The translations under genes were made by a program, and so were the position numbers. A stretch of DNA of 64,000 nt from Gnetum montanum. Its lineage: Eukaryota; Streptophyta; Gnetopsida; Gnetales; Gnetaceae. The notes under the pieces were generated by a model. That model saw nothing but the letters and a program-made list of their open reading frames with translations. It ran no database searches and was not told the DNA's origin. How positions within the stretch are numbered: the stretch's first letter is position 1; each line of letters begins with the position of its first letter. Below, in pieces: positions 9,566 to 23,125 of this stretch. The stretch spans positions 505,638 to 569,637 of the forward strand of contig MNCI01029492.1 in the NCBI GenBank assembly GCA_015680685.1. The letters run 5' to 3'.

Positions 9566-12500
9566 ATGGGCTTCTTAGATGTCTTAAGTATTGGTTGCTT
9601 AATCCCACATTAGATTGGTTGATGTTATTATTTTTTCCCTCGTTCATGTCCTCCTTTAGTGTTCCTAAGAGACTCCCCATCCTCCTTGTTTTCTAAAATA
9701 CCCAAAACATAAGAATTAGTCCCTAGTAATGATTTTTAGCATATTACCTCTTTTCAAATCCTTGGTTAAGATTGAATTTACTACAATGGTATTTTTAAGC
9801 TTTAAGATAATCAAAACATCAAAATTATACAGACCATCATTTGGAGTGATTGTAAGGTGCTCATTTTTTAAATCAAAGACTTGGATTCAAAACTTAGCAT
9901 AGCTACCCAAAGAAGGTTAGGCTTTTGCTCATCTGCTAATCCTCTTAGGACCTTGCATAGTAGGATGAGCATAATGGTTGTGATAATCCTTTTTCTTTAA
10001 TCCAAAGTACCTAGGTTTTAATTTAGAGATTTGAGAAAAGTTTAAAAATTTTAGTTCCTAGGCATTCCCATGACTAAAGCATAGCTTTGAGTGTATAACA
10101 ATTAAAGAAAAAACTTAATCACAAGTTGTAGAAGTGAGTTTGAGTACTTAGAACCCTTGAAGTTTAGTGTCAAAAAATCCACTTACTTCAACTTATAAAA
10201 GAATGAGAAAATAAAGAGAAGGGGCCATATAAATCTACCAATCCCCAAAAATTTTCCTCTCCTTTACTATCTCTCTCAGTGCTTGCCTGCACTTTTGCAG
10301 CTTTCACCGATAACTAAATAAAGTTTGTATAAAATTAAGTAGGAAGTCTTTACACTTCCCTTGGTAGATGATCAAGAAGTATTGCACTAGAGGAGAGGAA
10401 TGGGATATAAAGCAACTTGCATCAATAGTCAGTCTCACACATGCACAAATGATATCACATACTGTATTGACATAATCCTTACTATAGTGAACATATTGAT
10501 AACATACCATCACAAATATAATCACTGATAGGCATAATCAATCATATATCCATTACACCACACCACATGCATTTCCCCTATCATGCGCATGCATTCATAT
10601 CCACATCATATCATCAATCATCACATCGATCACTCATTCATAAATTAATCACAAGATATACTACTATTACTATAACTCACAAATTGATAGGAACATCTAC
10701 ACAAAACTCATGTGGATGTCATACCAACATATACACATTACGCATGTAGTCATTAGCATTTCCACACTTAGTGTAACATGTGAAATATTATTATGAGTAC
10801 TCATACTCACTCACTTACTTGCAAGTCTTTTATTTACAAGATTAGTACTAGGATTGGTTAACCTATGACCTGCAATCGCTAGCCTTCTAAAGCACTGGCT
10901 ATAAGGATGAACACACCTATGTCACGTACCAACCATAGGGATAAATATACTTATGCTCTTCCACTCTTAAGATGAGGCTTGAGACAAGAGCCTCTTTGAT
11001 GTATCACAATGGGGGTTAATCCATAAATACCTCTAGGGTGCCTCATTACCAATCAATCCACATTCTTATGCTAGCACCACCTACCAATGGTTGCTACAGG
11101 CATCATTGCAAAGACATGTATCAATCGAAGCTAGCCTAAGTAGGCACAACACATCCAAAATAAATATAACATGACTACATATATCAACACCTAGTAGTCA
11201 CCCTCATTCTATGAAAACAATACCACAACTTAACATAACAAAATTTTGTGCCACAACCATACTCAAACTACATATAATTTCATAAAAATGATCACTATTG
11301 TAACTTCCAAGATGATAGATGCCAAAAGAGAAAATAAATTCTAGAATAGAAAGTATGTCAAAAGATGATCTCCACGATACTAATTTCAGCTCAATCGAAA
11401 TCCTAGAAACAAAGTTATGTGTATTTAAAATTTAATTAATAAAATAATAAATAATAATATTTAATTACAACCCGTGATAATTGAAACTCCCAAAACTCTC
11501 ATAAAAAAGTATGCCCATAAAATATAGTATTCCAACCATCAACATCACATCTAATATTCCAAAAGTCCACATGATTTCATACATCACATATTTATTCATA
11601 AACAATATGCAACCAAAACCATAAAATTTTTGAAAATTTGCAAAACAATATATCCAAACTTAATTTTTTAACTATTCACTCCACATGCTTATATCACATG
11701 ATCATATACACTAATCCAATACTAAAATACAAGAAAAAGGCAAAGACAACCCACCAATTAAAATTGTTAAAGTAGAAAGTATGAAAAAAGTATGTGGTGT
11801 GGTGTAATGGATATATGATAGTGGAAATGCATGTGGTGTGGATTGCACATCTTTCCACAACAAAGCTAAAAAGAATGGAAAATGGTAGAAAATCAAGAAA
11901 AATGGTAAAGAATAGACTAAAACTTTATTTTTGTTTGTAGAAAAATATAGAAACCCAAATTCCATGGTAAGGGAAGGTGATGGAAAATATATTAGTTTTA
12001 TTTAAACTATGTTTAAAGTATACACTTTATGTACAAAAATATTTTCCTTTTTATGTGCATCACACATCACGTGCAAAACTCAATTTACTTTTACCTTTTC
12101 ATTCTTTTTTTAAAGAAAATATTTTCATAAGTTTATTTTTTCTTTTCTAACTAATGCCTTGCTTTTCAAACATGCATAACAAACACAATGGGACTCCAAA
12201 TTAAAATCCATTTGAACCTATGAGATCCATATAAAACATTCTACACATCCACATATTAAAGTCATAGCTATGCAACACACAACATAGTACTACAATTCAA
12301 ATGTATAAATACTAAAAGCATACATAAAGCATAACTACATACCAAATAGTTGTTCTTGTACCCCAATCCAACATCCTTGCCAACTACATCGCCTATCTAA
12401 CACATCATCATAATCATCCTGGTACATAATCATGTTAGTTAAGCATGTAAAGGCATCATAATCATAACATAAAAGCCAAAATATTCTAGCATATAAAGTG

Positions 12501-13079
12501 AAATAATAAAAATTAACTCATCCTTGATAACCCATTAAGATCACACACATGATTATAAATCATAATCATATTATCATATCTAATGTCTTCGAAAGGGATT
12601 TAACATCATGAGCCTAAGTGACCATCACATATACTAGAATAAACTTGTTAATAAACATTTTGTACTTTGTTACAACTTAGACAATAAAAAAAGAACACAT
12701 GATGTGGAGATACTACATAAAATACTAGGACCAAAAATAAAAAATGGTTAGAACATTTATGAAGAGCATCCTTTTGTAAATAAGATAGATTTTTGAGACT
12801 TTCTTAGGTTTGGAAGTATTGTATAGTATTGTGGTATTTTTTGTCATCCTAAATTAACTAAGCTAATACATTATATATCTTATAGAGTGATGGTTATATC
12901 TTGCATTGAGTAAGATAAAAGATTTTTAAGAAAAATCAAATTGACAAAAATGGCAAAAGTAGCTAACATGAGAGTGAATATATTTTCATCTTTCTTTAAC
13001 ACTATGTTGAGGCATTGTAATTGTCCAAAAACTCATTTTATGAATTTTTGGACATAATAAAAAATTTTAGTTTCTAGTT
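9566..13079. other. AT-rich DNA without recognised genes
   Basis: Only short random frames. It contains CAT/ATC-rich simple sequence near 10500-10650 and a 28-bp segment at 10541-10568 whose reverse complement recurs near 11793-11820. The last few hundred bases may be decayed continuation of element D; I could not read a protein there with confidence. Confidence 0.5.
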
Positions 13080-13394
13080 TTCAATATATTTTTTGAGCAA
13101 TGGATATGTGTTAGTAAACATTCAAAAAATTGAAAAACTAAATTTTTAGCTAATTCTAAATAAGTTTGAAGTTGTTTAGCCTTACAAGCATATTTGTTGT
13201 TTACTTGGTGTATGACCAATTAAGAATCACCATGAATGGAAAGTCTCTTAATTCCAAGATGGAGTGCTAAGAGAAAGCCTTGATTAAGGCTCTTATACTC
13301 TCTTATGTTGTTAGAGCATGGAAAATTAAATTTGTAAGTTTGGTAAATAGGCATACCTTGGTGATAAAGCATATAAGCTACACTAGAACCTTGA
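13080..13394 (-). pseudogene. Second RNase H fragment of Tat-like element D (left half)
   Basis: Minus-strand reading gives CSNNIREYKSLN and LALHLGIKRLSIHGDS. These are the glutamate- and aspartate-bearing motifs of an RNase H domain of the kind added downstream of the Ty3 RNase H in Tat-lineage gypsy elements. Several stops and frameshifts break it. Its first part, with the first catalytic aspartate, lies at 28054-28100, because element B inserted inside this domain. The CTTGA at 13390-13394 is the left copy of B's target duplication. Confidence 0.7.
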
Positions 13395-14252
13395 TGATGA
13401 GCAACAAGTAGACCATATGTCCAACCATATGAATCACTAAGCGTTCACATGTGATTTGGTCAAATTCAGTGCACTTATAGCCTTCTAAGTACACTGGTCT
13501 CTAGGAAGTGAAACTTACCGTTGTAATCATTGTCATTCTAATTACACTTGTGAAATGCAAAGGTATGGTTAAGGTAAACTAATGCATATGATTTTTATCA
13601 TTTTTTTTCATTTTATGTTCTAAGTTGCCTAAGAATAAAGAATAAAGAATGAGAGGTATTTAATTACTAATTTAATCTAACTAGCTAACATTTAACTAAT
13701 CTTAACATGAGCATTCATTCCCACTTTCCATATAAATACTGAATAAATTTAATGCTACTGGGTTACCAAATGTTATGCATTACTACTCGAAGTGGTTGTA
13801 CTTATGTGCTTAATTAATTGCTATTTAATTTAGCTTAGTCTAGCTTAATTAATTACTTAATTACTTAAAACATTAAAGGAAATTACTTAAAATATTAAAT
13901 GCATAAAGGAAATAATTAATCTATTTCAAAGCGCTGTAAGGTTTATTAGAAATCTCATCTTTATTACCACATACTTTACCACGCTTAGGTGCAACAATGC
14001 TTGAATAAAGATCCATACACTCTTTGACTCTTACTACAGGCACTTAGAAAAATATTCTAACTTCTGAATGACAAAATTGCAAGAGTTTCGCTACAACTAT
14101 AAGACTCATTACCATAAATGCAATTGGTGAGTGCATATTTATAAGAAAAATGAGGATCCTTGTTAATGGATATGCATCAATATGTCAAACCCTATGTTGA
14201 TGGGGTCACGTCAATGGCATCCCGTTGACATGGCCAACTAAATGACTCATCA
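13395..14252 (-). repeat. 3' LTR of B
   Basis: 858 bp, starting TGATGAGCAACAAG and ending TCATCA on the plus strand, followed by TATCCCCACG, the polypurine tract in reverse. It matches 25699-28053 once the insertion there is removed. U3 has CATCAA/TTGATG-type dyads (14175-14235) instead of GATATC dyads. A TTATAAATA promoter motif lies near 14140 on the minus strand. Confidence 0.88.
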
Positions 14253-14557
14253 TATCCCCACGATTGAATGAAAATTCATCCTTGAGTTCTTTACAAAATT
14301 TGAGAAGGTATGGAATTATTGACACATAAGACAAACACACAAACTACACAACAAAAAATTAAGTGCCCAGAGTATACTATTTTACAATGATTACAAAATT
14401 TTGGTGTTTAGGACAACAAAATTGAACATCAAGATAAAATTGACAAATACAATTCCTTAGATGGTGCAAAGACATTGGAGAAGATGAAACAGTCCTAAAT
14501 GGTGGAGGCTCTTGAGGCTATAAAGGACCTTCTCTTGCTTTAGGGGCACATAGTGGT

Positions 14558-16819
14558 TAAGGCGGTTGTGGTTGTCTAGTGGTAGCTGCAACATCTAGTG
14601 GAAGACGAAAGGCATCCAAAAGTACCTTCATCTTTTTCTCCTTTCCCCTGGGATCATTCATAGTCCATGCAACATCTTGAATGTGGGCCAAAGTGGTTAC
14701 ATCCCAAGGATAGGGCATTATTGGGAACAACTCCTTCATGTTGACAAAACATGTAGCAAAAAGTTTGCATTCAACATCGAACACCTTGAGAGCATTTTGC
14801 AACTCCTAGTAGTCATTCATTCTTCTGGCTAGGTTCTTAGTAGTGGATCTCTGATTGGTGAATTGTGCCTTGACAACCTCAAGTTTAGCATCAGAAATCT
14901 CAAGCTTTTGCTTATCTCCTTATGGATTTTGAACTCTACCTCGTACAACAAGTACGAGCTAGCCACTTTCTTCTCCAACTTTGACCATGGCCATTTAGCA
15001 ATTAGCATTGCCAAGTTTGCATAATGAAGACTGAAAAGCTCCATGTACTTTGTCATCTTCTTGATCTGCAACTCTTTCATACGGATCTTTGCCTTATTAT
15101 AGTCATTGAGCTCATCAAAGATAGGCTGCCAAACATCACCTCCTTCCTTGAGCTATTGGAGGACTTCATTGACTTTTACCTTCATCATCTAGATTTCTTT
15201 TTCATTAATTTCATTCTGTAGACCAACCTGATCTTTGTAATGATTCTTAACTCTCTCAAATTTGAGAGCCTCGTTCTTCTAGGCAACTATCTCTATCGTA
15301 AATTTTTGGCAAAGGGCTTAAACTTCCTCCATGGAGAGATTTCTATTTTTAGTTGCCAATCTCCGTAGTTTAGTGTTCATTTTGGCTAGCTACTTTTGTT
15401 GTTTATGGATAAATTATTGCACCTGCTGCTTCTGCACATCAACATTCTACAAGCAATGATTCTATGTGGTTAAGATTTCATTCTCATGGCACATCTGGAC
15501 TAAGTCCTTCTAAATGGTGTATGTCTTGGCATTGGCCATGGACCGGTCAAAGATGATCGTCTCTTTTGCATTCTCAACTTGTTTGAGCTTGCCTAAAGTT
15601 GTTGAAAAGTTTCATCATGTGTTAGTGTAGTGTTGAGAAATGTGGGATCAATGAGGTAGGCTATTCATTCAGTAGCCTTCACAACCAAGTGTTGGTTTTG
15701 AGCTTGGGCTATTTTGAGTTGCCCCTCCAATAATATGCTCATGTCCCTTGCTTCAAGCAACTCTGACTAGGTTGCAATAATGGTATCCAAAAGATCAAAG
15801 ATATTTGAAATTAGTTGCCAAGTTCCCACTAGTTGGTCCAGCAACTCCTCATGCTGGGCTGCACTTAATCTACCACTAAATGCTCCTACAGATGTTTGCA
15901 CATCTCTGAGTGTAGAAAAATTTGGTATAGATGTCACAAGTGCATTTAAGGGCTCGACAATTCTATCAGCAACCACCTCTACTACCATCTCCTACCCATG
16001 GTGTTGCATCACCAAGACAGTTGCCTCCTCACCCTCCTCTAGATGTATCAAAAAAGTAGCGACATTCCCAAAGATATATGGGAATTGCTGCTATTGAAAG
16101 AGAGATATTGTTACCTTTTGGGTGTTAGGATTTGATCTTGTGAGTAGCTACATTTGTTGGGCAAAGAAAATTGATCCACCTCCTTCCATTTGGTGAATGG
16201 TTTGAGCCACTTTGTTGAGGTGGCTCACTGTTGGATGATACATAGATAGATTTCCACCACTCATTCTTGCTTGATGCTCTTGCTCATGTAAGAGCTACTC
16301 TTAGATCTCACACACGCATTCTAGGGCAGCATGAGCCTCTAGTGTTGTTTCATGAATTAGCAATGGAGGTGGTGGTCACTGCTCCTCTTCTTAGATGATC
16401 CTGGTAGGCACCTTTTCCTTCATCATCTCTGCTCAAGAATCAAATGAAGCACGTCAAAAAATTTCATTTGTGTAGCATGTTATGCCTCCACTCTTCCATG
16501 CCTACAACTATGCTTTAACTTCTGGTGGTGGGAACTCTAGGAAAGGTCCAAAGTTTAATTCTTAGAGTACTAATTTTTGGACCTTCCTATTCATGATCTA
16601 CCTGAGGTGGGCTTTTGTCAAGGTCACCTCATGGTTTGATCTTGATTCGAGTGCCTCATCTTGGTGAGACTATTTTGTTGCCATAGCTTCTTTAGGAATA
16701 TATTGGATAGATTCCACTTTGGGCTCCTCCCAAAGAGATCCCATTGCATGGGTCTCTGCTTGCTTGTGGGCCTATTCTTGGCCCCTTCCTATTTGTGGTG
16801 TTTGTCCCTTGGGTGCCAT
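14558..16819 (-). pseudogene. 3' ORF of B, decayed coiled-coil-type protein
   Basis: It starts MAPKGQTPQIGRGQE at 16819, just behind an acceptor-like CTGCAA (probably a mutated CAG), and can be followed through many stops to about 14558. Readable pieces include ELNFGPFLEF (about 16540), IVEPLNALVTSIPNFSTLRD (about 15950), ARDMSILLEGQLKIAQAQNQ (about 15730), and Lys/Glu-rich and Leu-rich helical stretches to the end. The MAPK... start and NFGPF motif recur in the 3' ORFs of E and G, so this is a conserved gene and not chance. I see no signal peptide or membrane segment, which argues against an Env-like protein. Function unknown; heptad-like runs suggest a coiled coil. Confidence 0.55.
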
Positions 16820-18590
16820 TTGCAGTTACAACATAACCAAGGATTAACAATAAATGTGTAACTTATAACGTTTAGTATCTTTCTCATTAGGTAGTTACAC
16901 TTAAGTTAAGTTTGAACCATGGTGGATTGGTTATTTTATTATTATTTTGATAATTTTTAACTTAGAGTGTTATTGAAGCTTGTTGGAAGGGTTTAACTCT
17001 TATAATTTGATGTTTTAATGTTGGTTTTTTTCTTAAACCTTCGTGGGAGTTAGAAATTTTTTGAAAAATTTTTGGTTAAAAACTTAAGGTTTATGGTCCC
17101 CACGACTAAGAGCTTACCTCCAGTAGTTATAGGGTTGAAGAACGAAGTGAATCAGACAAACAGTTAGGAAGATATGCCTCTTGGAAGGTTCTAGGCTCTA
17201 AAAAATTCAAAACTACCCCCTTGTTTATGAGAAAATGTGAAAAATGCTAAGTATTGCCACCTATTTATAGGTGCATGGACCCTACATCAACGGGATCCTG
17301 TATATAAAGTCCCATTTGTGTATGGGCTTTGTCAATAGGTACTTATCTATGGAGCCTATGTCCAAAATTTTTCACTTAATTATCTTGAAAAATATGAGTT
17401 TTCTTATGAATTTGGAACTTACGAAGAGCCAAAAAGCCATGAACATGATGGAATACTTGAAGAGGGCTCATGAATGCTTAGAAATTGGAAAATTAGAGAA
17501 TGAAATTTAGTGGAGAAGGTTCCTTAAGGAGTGCATAGTTGGATGCATCAATGGAACACACGAAAGATCTGATTATGGAAATGCCTAAGGAACTTAACTA
17601 TCCCAACCAAGAGATATGTAAGTGGGTCCTCCCCATAGTAGGCTCATGCCTTTTTCGCCCTTGCATAGACTCAACTAAGAAGTCCATGGGCTCCATAGTT
17701 GATTAATGGTGATGAAAAGTTAAGGACCAAATCTAGAAGAATCTACCTATGAATTTCAACATGTCAAACTAGGACATTGAACAAAAATGTGGAAATTAGT
17801 AGCAAGGTGGGTTATGGAAAGCATTGATGGATGAAAGAGAAAGTGGAATGGAGTTTCTAATCATGGTCACATTAAGTCCCCTGTGGATTTCATGGTTAAA
17901 TGACTCGATAAAATCCATCCTTATTCCAAACCAAAACTAATCACTTTTAGTGACCTCACATTGACACTTTAAGACTAGACCACCCCTTTGAGATACAAGA
18001 ATGCTCTCATAAATCAGTCCCCATTCCTTATTAGAGAAGAAAAAGGGCCTTAGTTAGAGGGGACCTTAAGGCATGGGTAACATGTCTTTCTAGTCCCATA
18101 ACTAGTGTTGGTAGCCTGTTATTTTGTCTAAAGGGTGTGCTTTGAATTTCCATTATGTTTTTTTTTTTAATTTTATGGTTTTATAGATTTTTTGGATGGG
18201 AACCACACCATGCAAAGACTTATTCAACTTCATATTATTGGTCAACGTGGAACTATAAGAAATCCATGAAAGCACTCATGTACTTAAGGAAGTAGAAAAG
18301 CAAAAAGAGTATTGAATTCCCTTGAAGTACAAACCACCATTAACAAATAGCTACAACATCATTGTGTCTTGTTGGTAACAAAGCACTTTTATTAGAAAAC
18401 AAGAAGAAAAATTCATACCAAAATAAAGTAAAATATAAAAGAAATTATAAAATATTCAAAAAGGTGAAAATGTACTAATGATGTTGTAAAACAAAAATTG
18501 GAAAAATAACAAAGTGCAAAACAAAAAGGTATAAAAAGAAAGAAAGTATAAAACAAAAAAAATACAAAAACTAAGGAGCCACCAATATGG
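16820..18590 (-). other. Noncoding region between pol and 3' ORF of B
   Basis: Counterpart of 6711-8159 and 52025-53639. On the minus strand it has a T-rich tract (18590-18410), the AAAGCACACCC block (near 18140), GGGGAGGACCCACTT (17635-17620, nearly identical to F over 26 bases) and TGTTAATC about 27 bases before the start of the 3' ORF, in the branch point position. No protein frame was recognised. Confidence 0.6.
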
Positions 18591-21500
18591 TTAGCATAGA
18601 TGGCCATCTTTCCCATGATTGAGTTGAAAGGAGAAGATCCGAAAGATTGAGTGAGTTTGTCCATTTGATGAGATGTTGCTTGAACTAGCTTGCTTAGGGT
18701 CATGGAAAGGATTTACTTGTTGCATGTTGACTAACTGCTTTTTGTTCGAGATTTCAAGTTTGTAGATCAACATGACCCTAGAAGGAATGGTTGCATAAAT
18801 GATATAAGGCCCTTTCCACAATGTTTGAAACTTAGTTCATTTAGGTACGTGTGTGGGGTTCTATTAGAGGACCTTGTCTTCAGGTTGAAATTTAACTTTC
18901 CTTATCCTAAGGGCATGGTTTTTTTTTTTTTGAATGCCTTATATGCTTCATTCAAGGAAAGGGCCACTAATTGATTCTCATATAGCATGTTGAGGTTAAT
19001 CAATCTCTCTTTTTGTGCTAGGCTTAGATCAAGATCTAAGTCATAGGATGTTGAAAGTGTATGGAGCTCGAATTGAATGGGAAGAGTTGGAAGTTTTCCA
19101 TACACCAACTCATAGGGAGAGTAGCCTATAGGGAGTTTCCATGTTGAGTGGTATGCCCAGAGGGCATTGTTAAGTTTTGTGCTCTAGTCTCTCCTATATT
19201 TACTAATTGTTCTAGTTAAGATCTTGGTGATCTCCCTATTGGTGACATCAGCTTAACCATTGGCTTGGGGGTGATAGGGTGTTGTTAGTTTATGTTTGAT
19301 CCCCAAGTGTTGCATGAGCTTGCAAGAGGTAGTGCCTATAAAGTGAGTAACATTGTCAAAAATTAGTGCATGTGGCACTTCAAACATATTTACAATACTC
19401 TATTATACAAATCGAGTAACAATGGATGATGTATAGTTAGTGACAGTTGCTACTTTTTCCCATTTAGTAAAATAGTAAATAATGACTATTATGTATGCCT
19501 TTTTGTTTGACATGGGTGTGATGGGGCCCATGAAGTTTATGCTCTGAATGTTAAAGGATTCCAGTGGTTAGATCCACTGTTGAGGCCCCTCCCTTCAAGC
19601 GGTCATCCCACCATCTTGTTAACAACATTTACAAGAGTAGATGAATTAGGAGCATCCCTAAAGATTGTTGGCCAATAATACCCTACCATTAGGATCTTAA
19701 TGGTCATGTGTCTCCTTGCATAGTGGTTCCCACAAAGGCCCTCATGAGCATCTTGGAGAACATGCAGCTGATTAACATCAGGGACACACCAACGAACTAG
19801 GCCATCAACACATACCTTGTAAAGATGTCCCTTGATTTCCATGAAGTGTTTGGCCTAATGAAGAAACTGGTATTTCTTTTGGTGGTCTAACTCTTGTGGC
19901 ATCTCCTAACTAAGAAGGTAAGTGAGGATGCCATCGTACCAGTTAGGTTTAGTGAGCACTTGTTCATTTATTACACTTGCATAGAGGAGTTCATTAAGAA
20001 ATTGATGAGAGAGTAGACTCTCTTCCTCTTTGTTATTCCATCATAATTGAGACAAGTGATTAGCAACCACATTCTTAGTTCTTTTTCGATCTACCATTGT
20101 AAGATTAAACTCTTGTAAGATCACCAACCACTGTATGACATGGGGGCTCATTGTCAACTTGTTCACAAGGAAGAAAATGGCACTATGATTAGTGTGCATA
20201 AATACCTTGTATCCAAGCACATAGTGCCTAAATTTCTCCAAGGCATATACCACTGCCATTAGCTATTTTTTTGTTATGGTGTAATTAAGTTGTGCATCCA
20301 CAATGCTTCATCTTGCATAGTGGATATAATATGGATGTTTCTAATTATCCAATTGTGTAAGCATAGCTTCCAAAGGCATAGTTTGATGCATCTGTCATGA
20401 TGTGAAATAGATGAGACCAATCAAGTGCTTGTAGAATTGGAGTTTTTACAAGTTTCTCCTTAAGTTGCTGTAATGTCTTTTCACATTTCTTGGTCCATAT
20501 GAATGGAACATCTTTCTTTGTAAGCTCAACTAATGATTTAGTAATCTTAGGGAAATTTTTTATAAATCATTGGTAGTAGCCAATGTACCCAAGGAATGAT
20601 CAGACATCTTTGATGATTTTTGGTTAGCGGGTTATTCCTTGGATGACTCTAATCTTTTCAAGGTCCACCTCAATCCCTACTTGTGAGATTTTATGCCCCA
20701 ACATAATGCCCTCCTAGATCATGAGATGGATTTTCCATCAATTTAGTCAAAGATTGGTCTCCATGCACTTTTTAAGCACTTGCTTAAGGTGATCTAGGGC
20801 TTACTCAAATGTAGTGCCATAGGTGGAGAAGTCATCCATGAAAAATTCCATCCCATTAGTAATCTACTACTAAAAAATATTTAGGACAAGACATTGGAAT
20901 ATTGCAAGGGCATTGCATAGACTAAAAGGCATCTTTTTGTATGCAAAAGTCCCACAGGGACTTGTGAATATATTTTTTGCCTGATCTTTTGGCATAATCT
21001 AAATTTGGTTATAGCCACTATAACTATCTATAAAGCTATAATAGTAATTCTTAGAGATAGTGTACAATACTTAGTCCAAAAATGGTAATGGGAAATGATC
21101 TTTGAACATTGTTGATGAGTGACGAGGTACCCCTACGCCCAACCATATGAATATGGGCATGTATGTGTGATCCGATTGAACTCTGTAGATGGACTAGTTG
21201 TGGCACCTAGACAATTATATGTTGATCATAATTTGCTGTCTTTTCACCTAGACTAGTAGTAGATTTGTCACGTATGGTTTAGTCCAGAGTGAGGCATATG
21301 GTGTTTTCCTAACTCTACGTTACTCCTGATAACATAAAAGGTAAATTCATTAAACTAATAATGGAAGAAAAACTTAAATTAGCCTATGGCAATGGTATCT
21401 ATCCTTAATTATCCATACATGTCTTGGACTTCATGGGATTATTATTGGGCATGCCAAGTATTCACACTTAAATAGTCGTGATTAAGGCGTACACATTCTG

Positions 21501-22560
21501 CTTAATGACAGGAAAAGTAAATAACAACAAATCAACTATTAACTAAAGAAGGCATTAAATAATTAAAATAATGAAATTAATCTAAGTGAATGCTGTAGTA
21601 ATGAAAGTAATCTCAATCTTTATTGCTAGTCATGCACATTTCCAAGTATTTCACACTCGAATAAAGTTGCCGCACAACTACAAACACCACATTGCTGGCA
21701 TGCACTAGGAATAACTAGCTTAGAATAAAGAATCTAAAAACTAAACTACCAAAAGAAAAGAACTTCTAACTTTCTAATAATCTAATCTCCTCACTGTGAG
21801 CTTGAGCGTTGTATTGAGAAGCTAACATAGAAATCACAATATCATGTATACGATATTGTATCCAGGCCATGATATCATGTACTTGATATCACGTACCTGA
21901 TATCGGGGCATGGAAAACCTTGATTCATCAATTGTCATATCCAATAGCCTGAAATCAATATAAACTTGCCACTTGCCATATTTCTTTGACACAATCACAA
22001 GTGGGCTAATCCACTCACTATCCACATTTGGATAGATGAACCTTGCCTTGAATAATTGTTTAATTTCCTCTTTGATGATCTGCTTCACTTTGGGGTTCAA
22101 CTTCCTTTACAACGATCTCTTTGGTTTAATGAAAGAATAAGTATAGATGTAATGCTAGCATATCTAAGGATCAATACCTATGAGCTTAGGATATGACCAA
22201 GTAAAGGCTATTGGCCATTTGTTGACCACCCTCAACAACATCTTTTTCTACTTAGGAGCAAGGTCAGCATTGATTATTACTAGCTTGCCATTTTTCAAAA
22301 ATGCATATTTCATGCTGATAGGTAGAGTTTTCATCTCTAAGGACTCTTATTTAAACTTGTTAGGGATTTCCAACTCTCCCCAATAAGTGTCATCATGTTC
22401 ATCATCAGAGATTTGGCGATGAACTTGCTCCAATTCATCCATACCTTCAACATAGGCACATGTTAAGCTTTCAATTGATTCCATGAAAAGTGTACTACTT
22501 TTAGAATTAGCTGTCAACCAATGGGTGTCCTCGTGTTTTGTGGTTGCTATGTACAAGAAC
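18591..22560 (-). pseudogene. pol pseudogene of B (RT, RNase H, integrase)
   Basis: Read on the minus strand. Linker WGELEIPNKF is at about 22355-22390. RT has IKEEIKQLF, DSEWISPLVIVSK and FFMDDFSTYG (about 20818-20850), the polymerase aspartates. RNase H has VVYALEKFRHYVLGYK (about 20210-20260). Integrase has GNHYARRHMTIKILMVGYYW (about 19670-19730, zinc-binding region), LPTLPIQFEL and a post-integrase MWKGPYI block near 18821. The end IFRIFSFQLNHGKDGHLC is near 18600-18650. Only one, Ty3-type RNase H is present, which suits Athila and not Tat. A solo LTR interrupts RT between 21112 and 21931. Many stops; inactive. Confidence 0.85.
21113..21930 (-). mobile_element. Solo LTR of family C inside B's RT
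   Basis: TGATGAGTGACG...TCATCA, 818 bp, flanked by a perfect 5-bp duplication ATTGT (21108-21112 and 21931-21935). No internal sequence remains, so LTR-LTR recombination removed it. It is closest to the LTRs of E and G. Its U3 array (about 21835-21905) has degenerate GATATC dyads separated by GTACTT and GTACCT. Confidence 0.9.
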
Positions 22561-23125
22561 TTTTGGATTTTAGATTCATTTGCACACTATCTACATGCTT
22601 TGATTGATGTTCTATTAATAGACCATAACTTTTAGACATAGTTGCACCCTACATCGTTATACATGATGCATAGAATTCTCTTCTTCTCAATCTTTTCAAA
22701 AGCATTTTCCTTGGAAATTTCCAAGGAAAGATCTCTGATGTTCATTTGTGCATCAATAGTGCTTAACCAAGCCCTTCTCATAATGATTGGGAATTACCTC
22801 TTATAGTTTCAATCTTGATCACTAGGAAATCAGTAGAATAAGACTAGCCACAAATAGTAATCACAATGTCCTTCACCAGTCCCAAGGGAACAGTGATGGA
22901 CTGATCTTCCAATTCTAAATGAATGTTGCTCTTCTTGAGAGGAGGTAGGTTTTAGGCTTTGTACATTTCATGGGAAATTAGATTAATGTTAGAACCTAAA
23001 TCAAGAAGATCCTTGCATGAATCATTTCCAACAATTTGCAAGTAGATACGAGGACTTCTAGGATTATCTCTTTTCCTAGGAAGCTTACCAACCTTGATCC
23101 AATCAAATACAACATGGGTTAACAT
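22561..23125 (-). pseudogene. Protease part of B
   Basis: Minus-strand reading gives LQIVGNDSCKDLLDLGSN at about 22985-23040: the catalytic motif is DLG, as in classical Athila proteases, where E1 has DSG. The downstream VEDIV region and SYST(D)FLV stretch (about 22800-22870) follow. Frameshifts and stops throughout. It lies between the gag tail and the RT linker, in the same order as in E1 and F. Confidence 0.7.

Noticed and set aside
15780-16097. 105-codon plus-strand frame
   Set aside because: Antisense to the 3' ORF of B, whose sense frame matches helical pieces shared with G.
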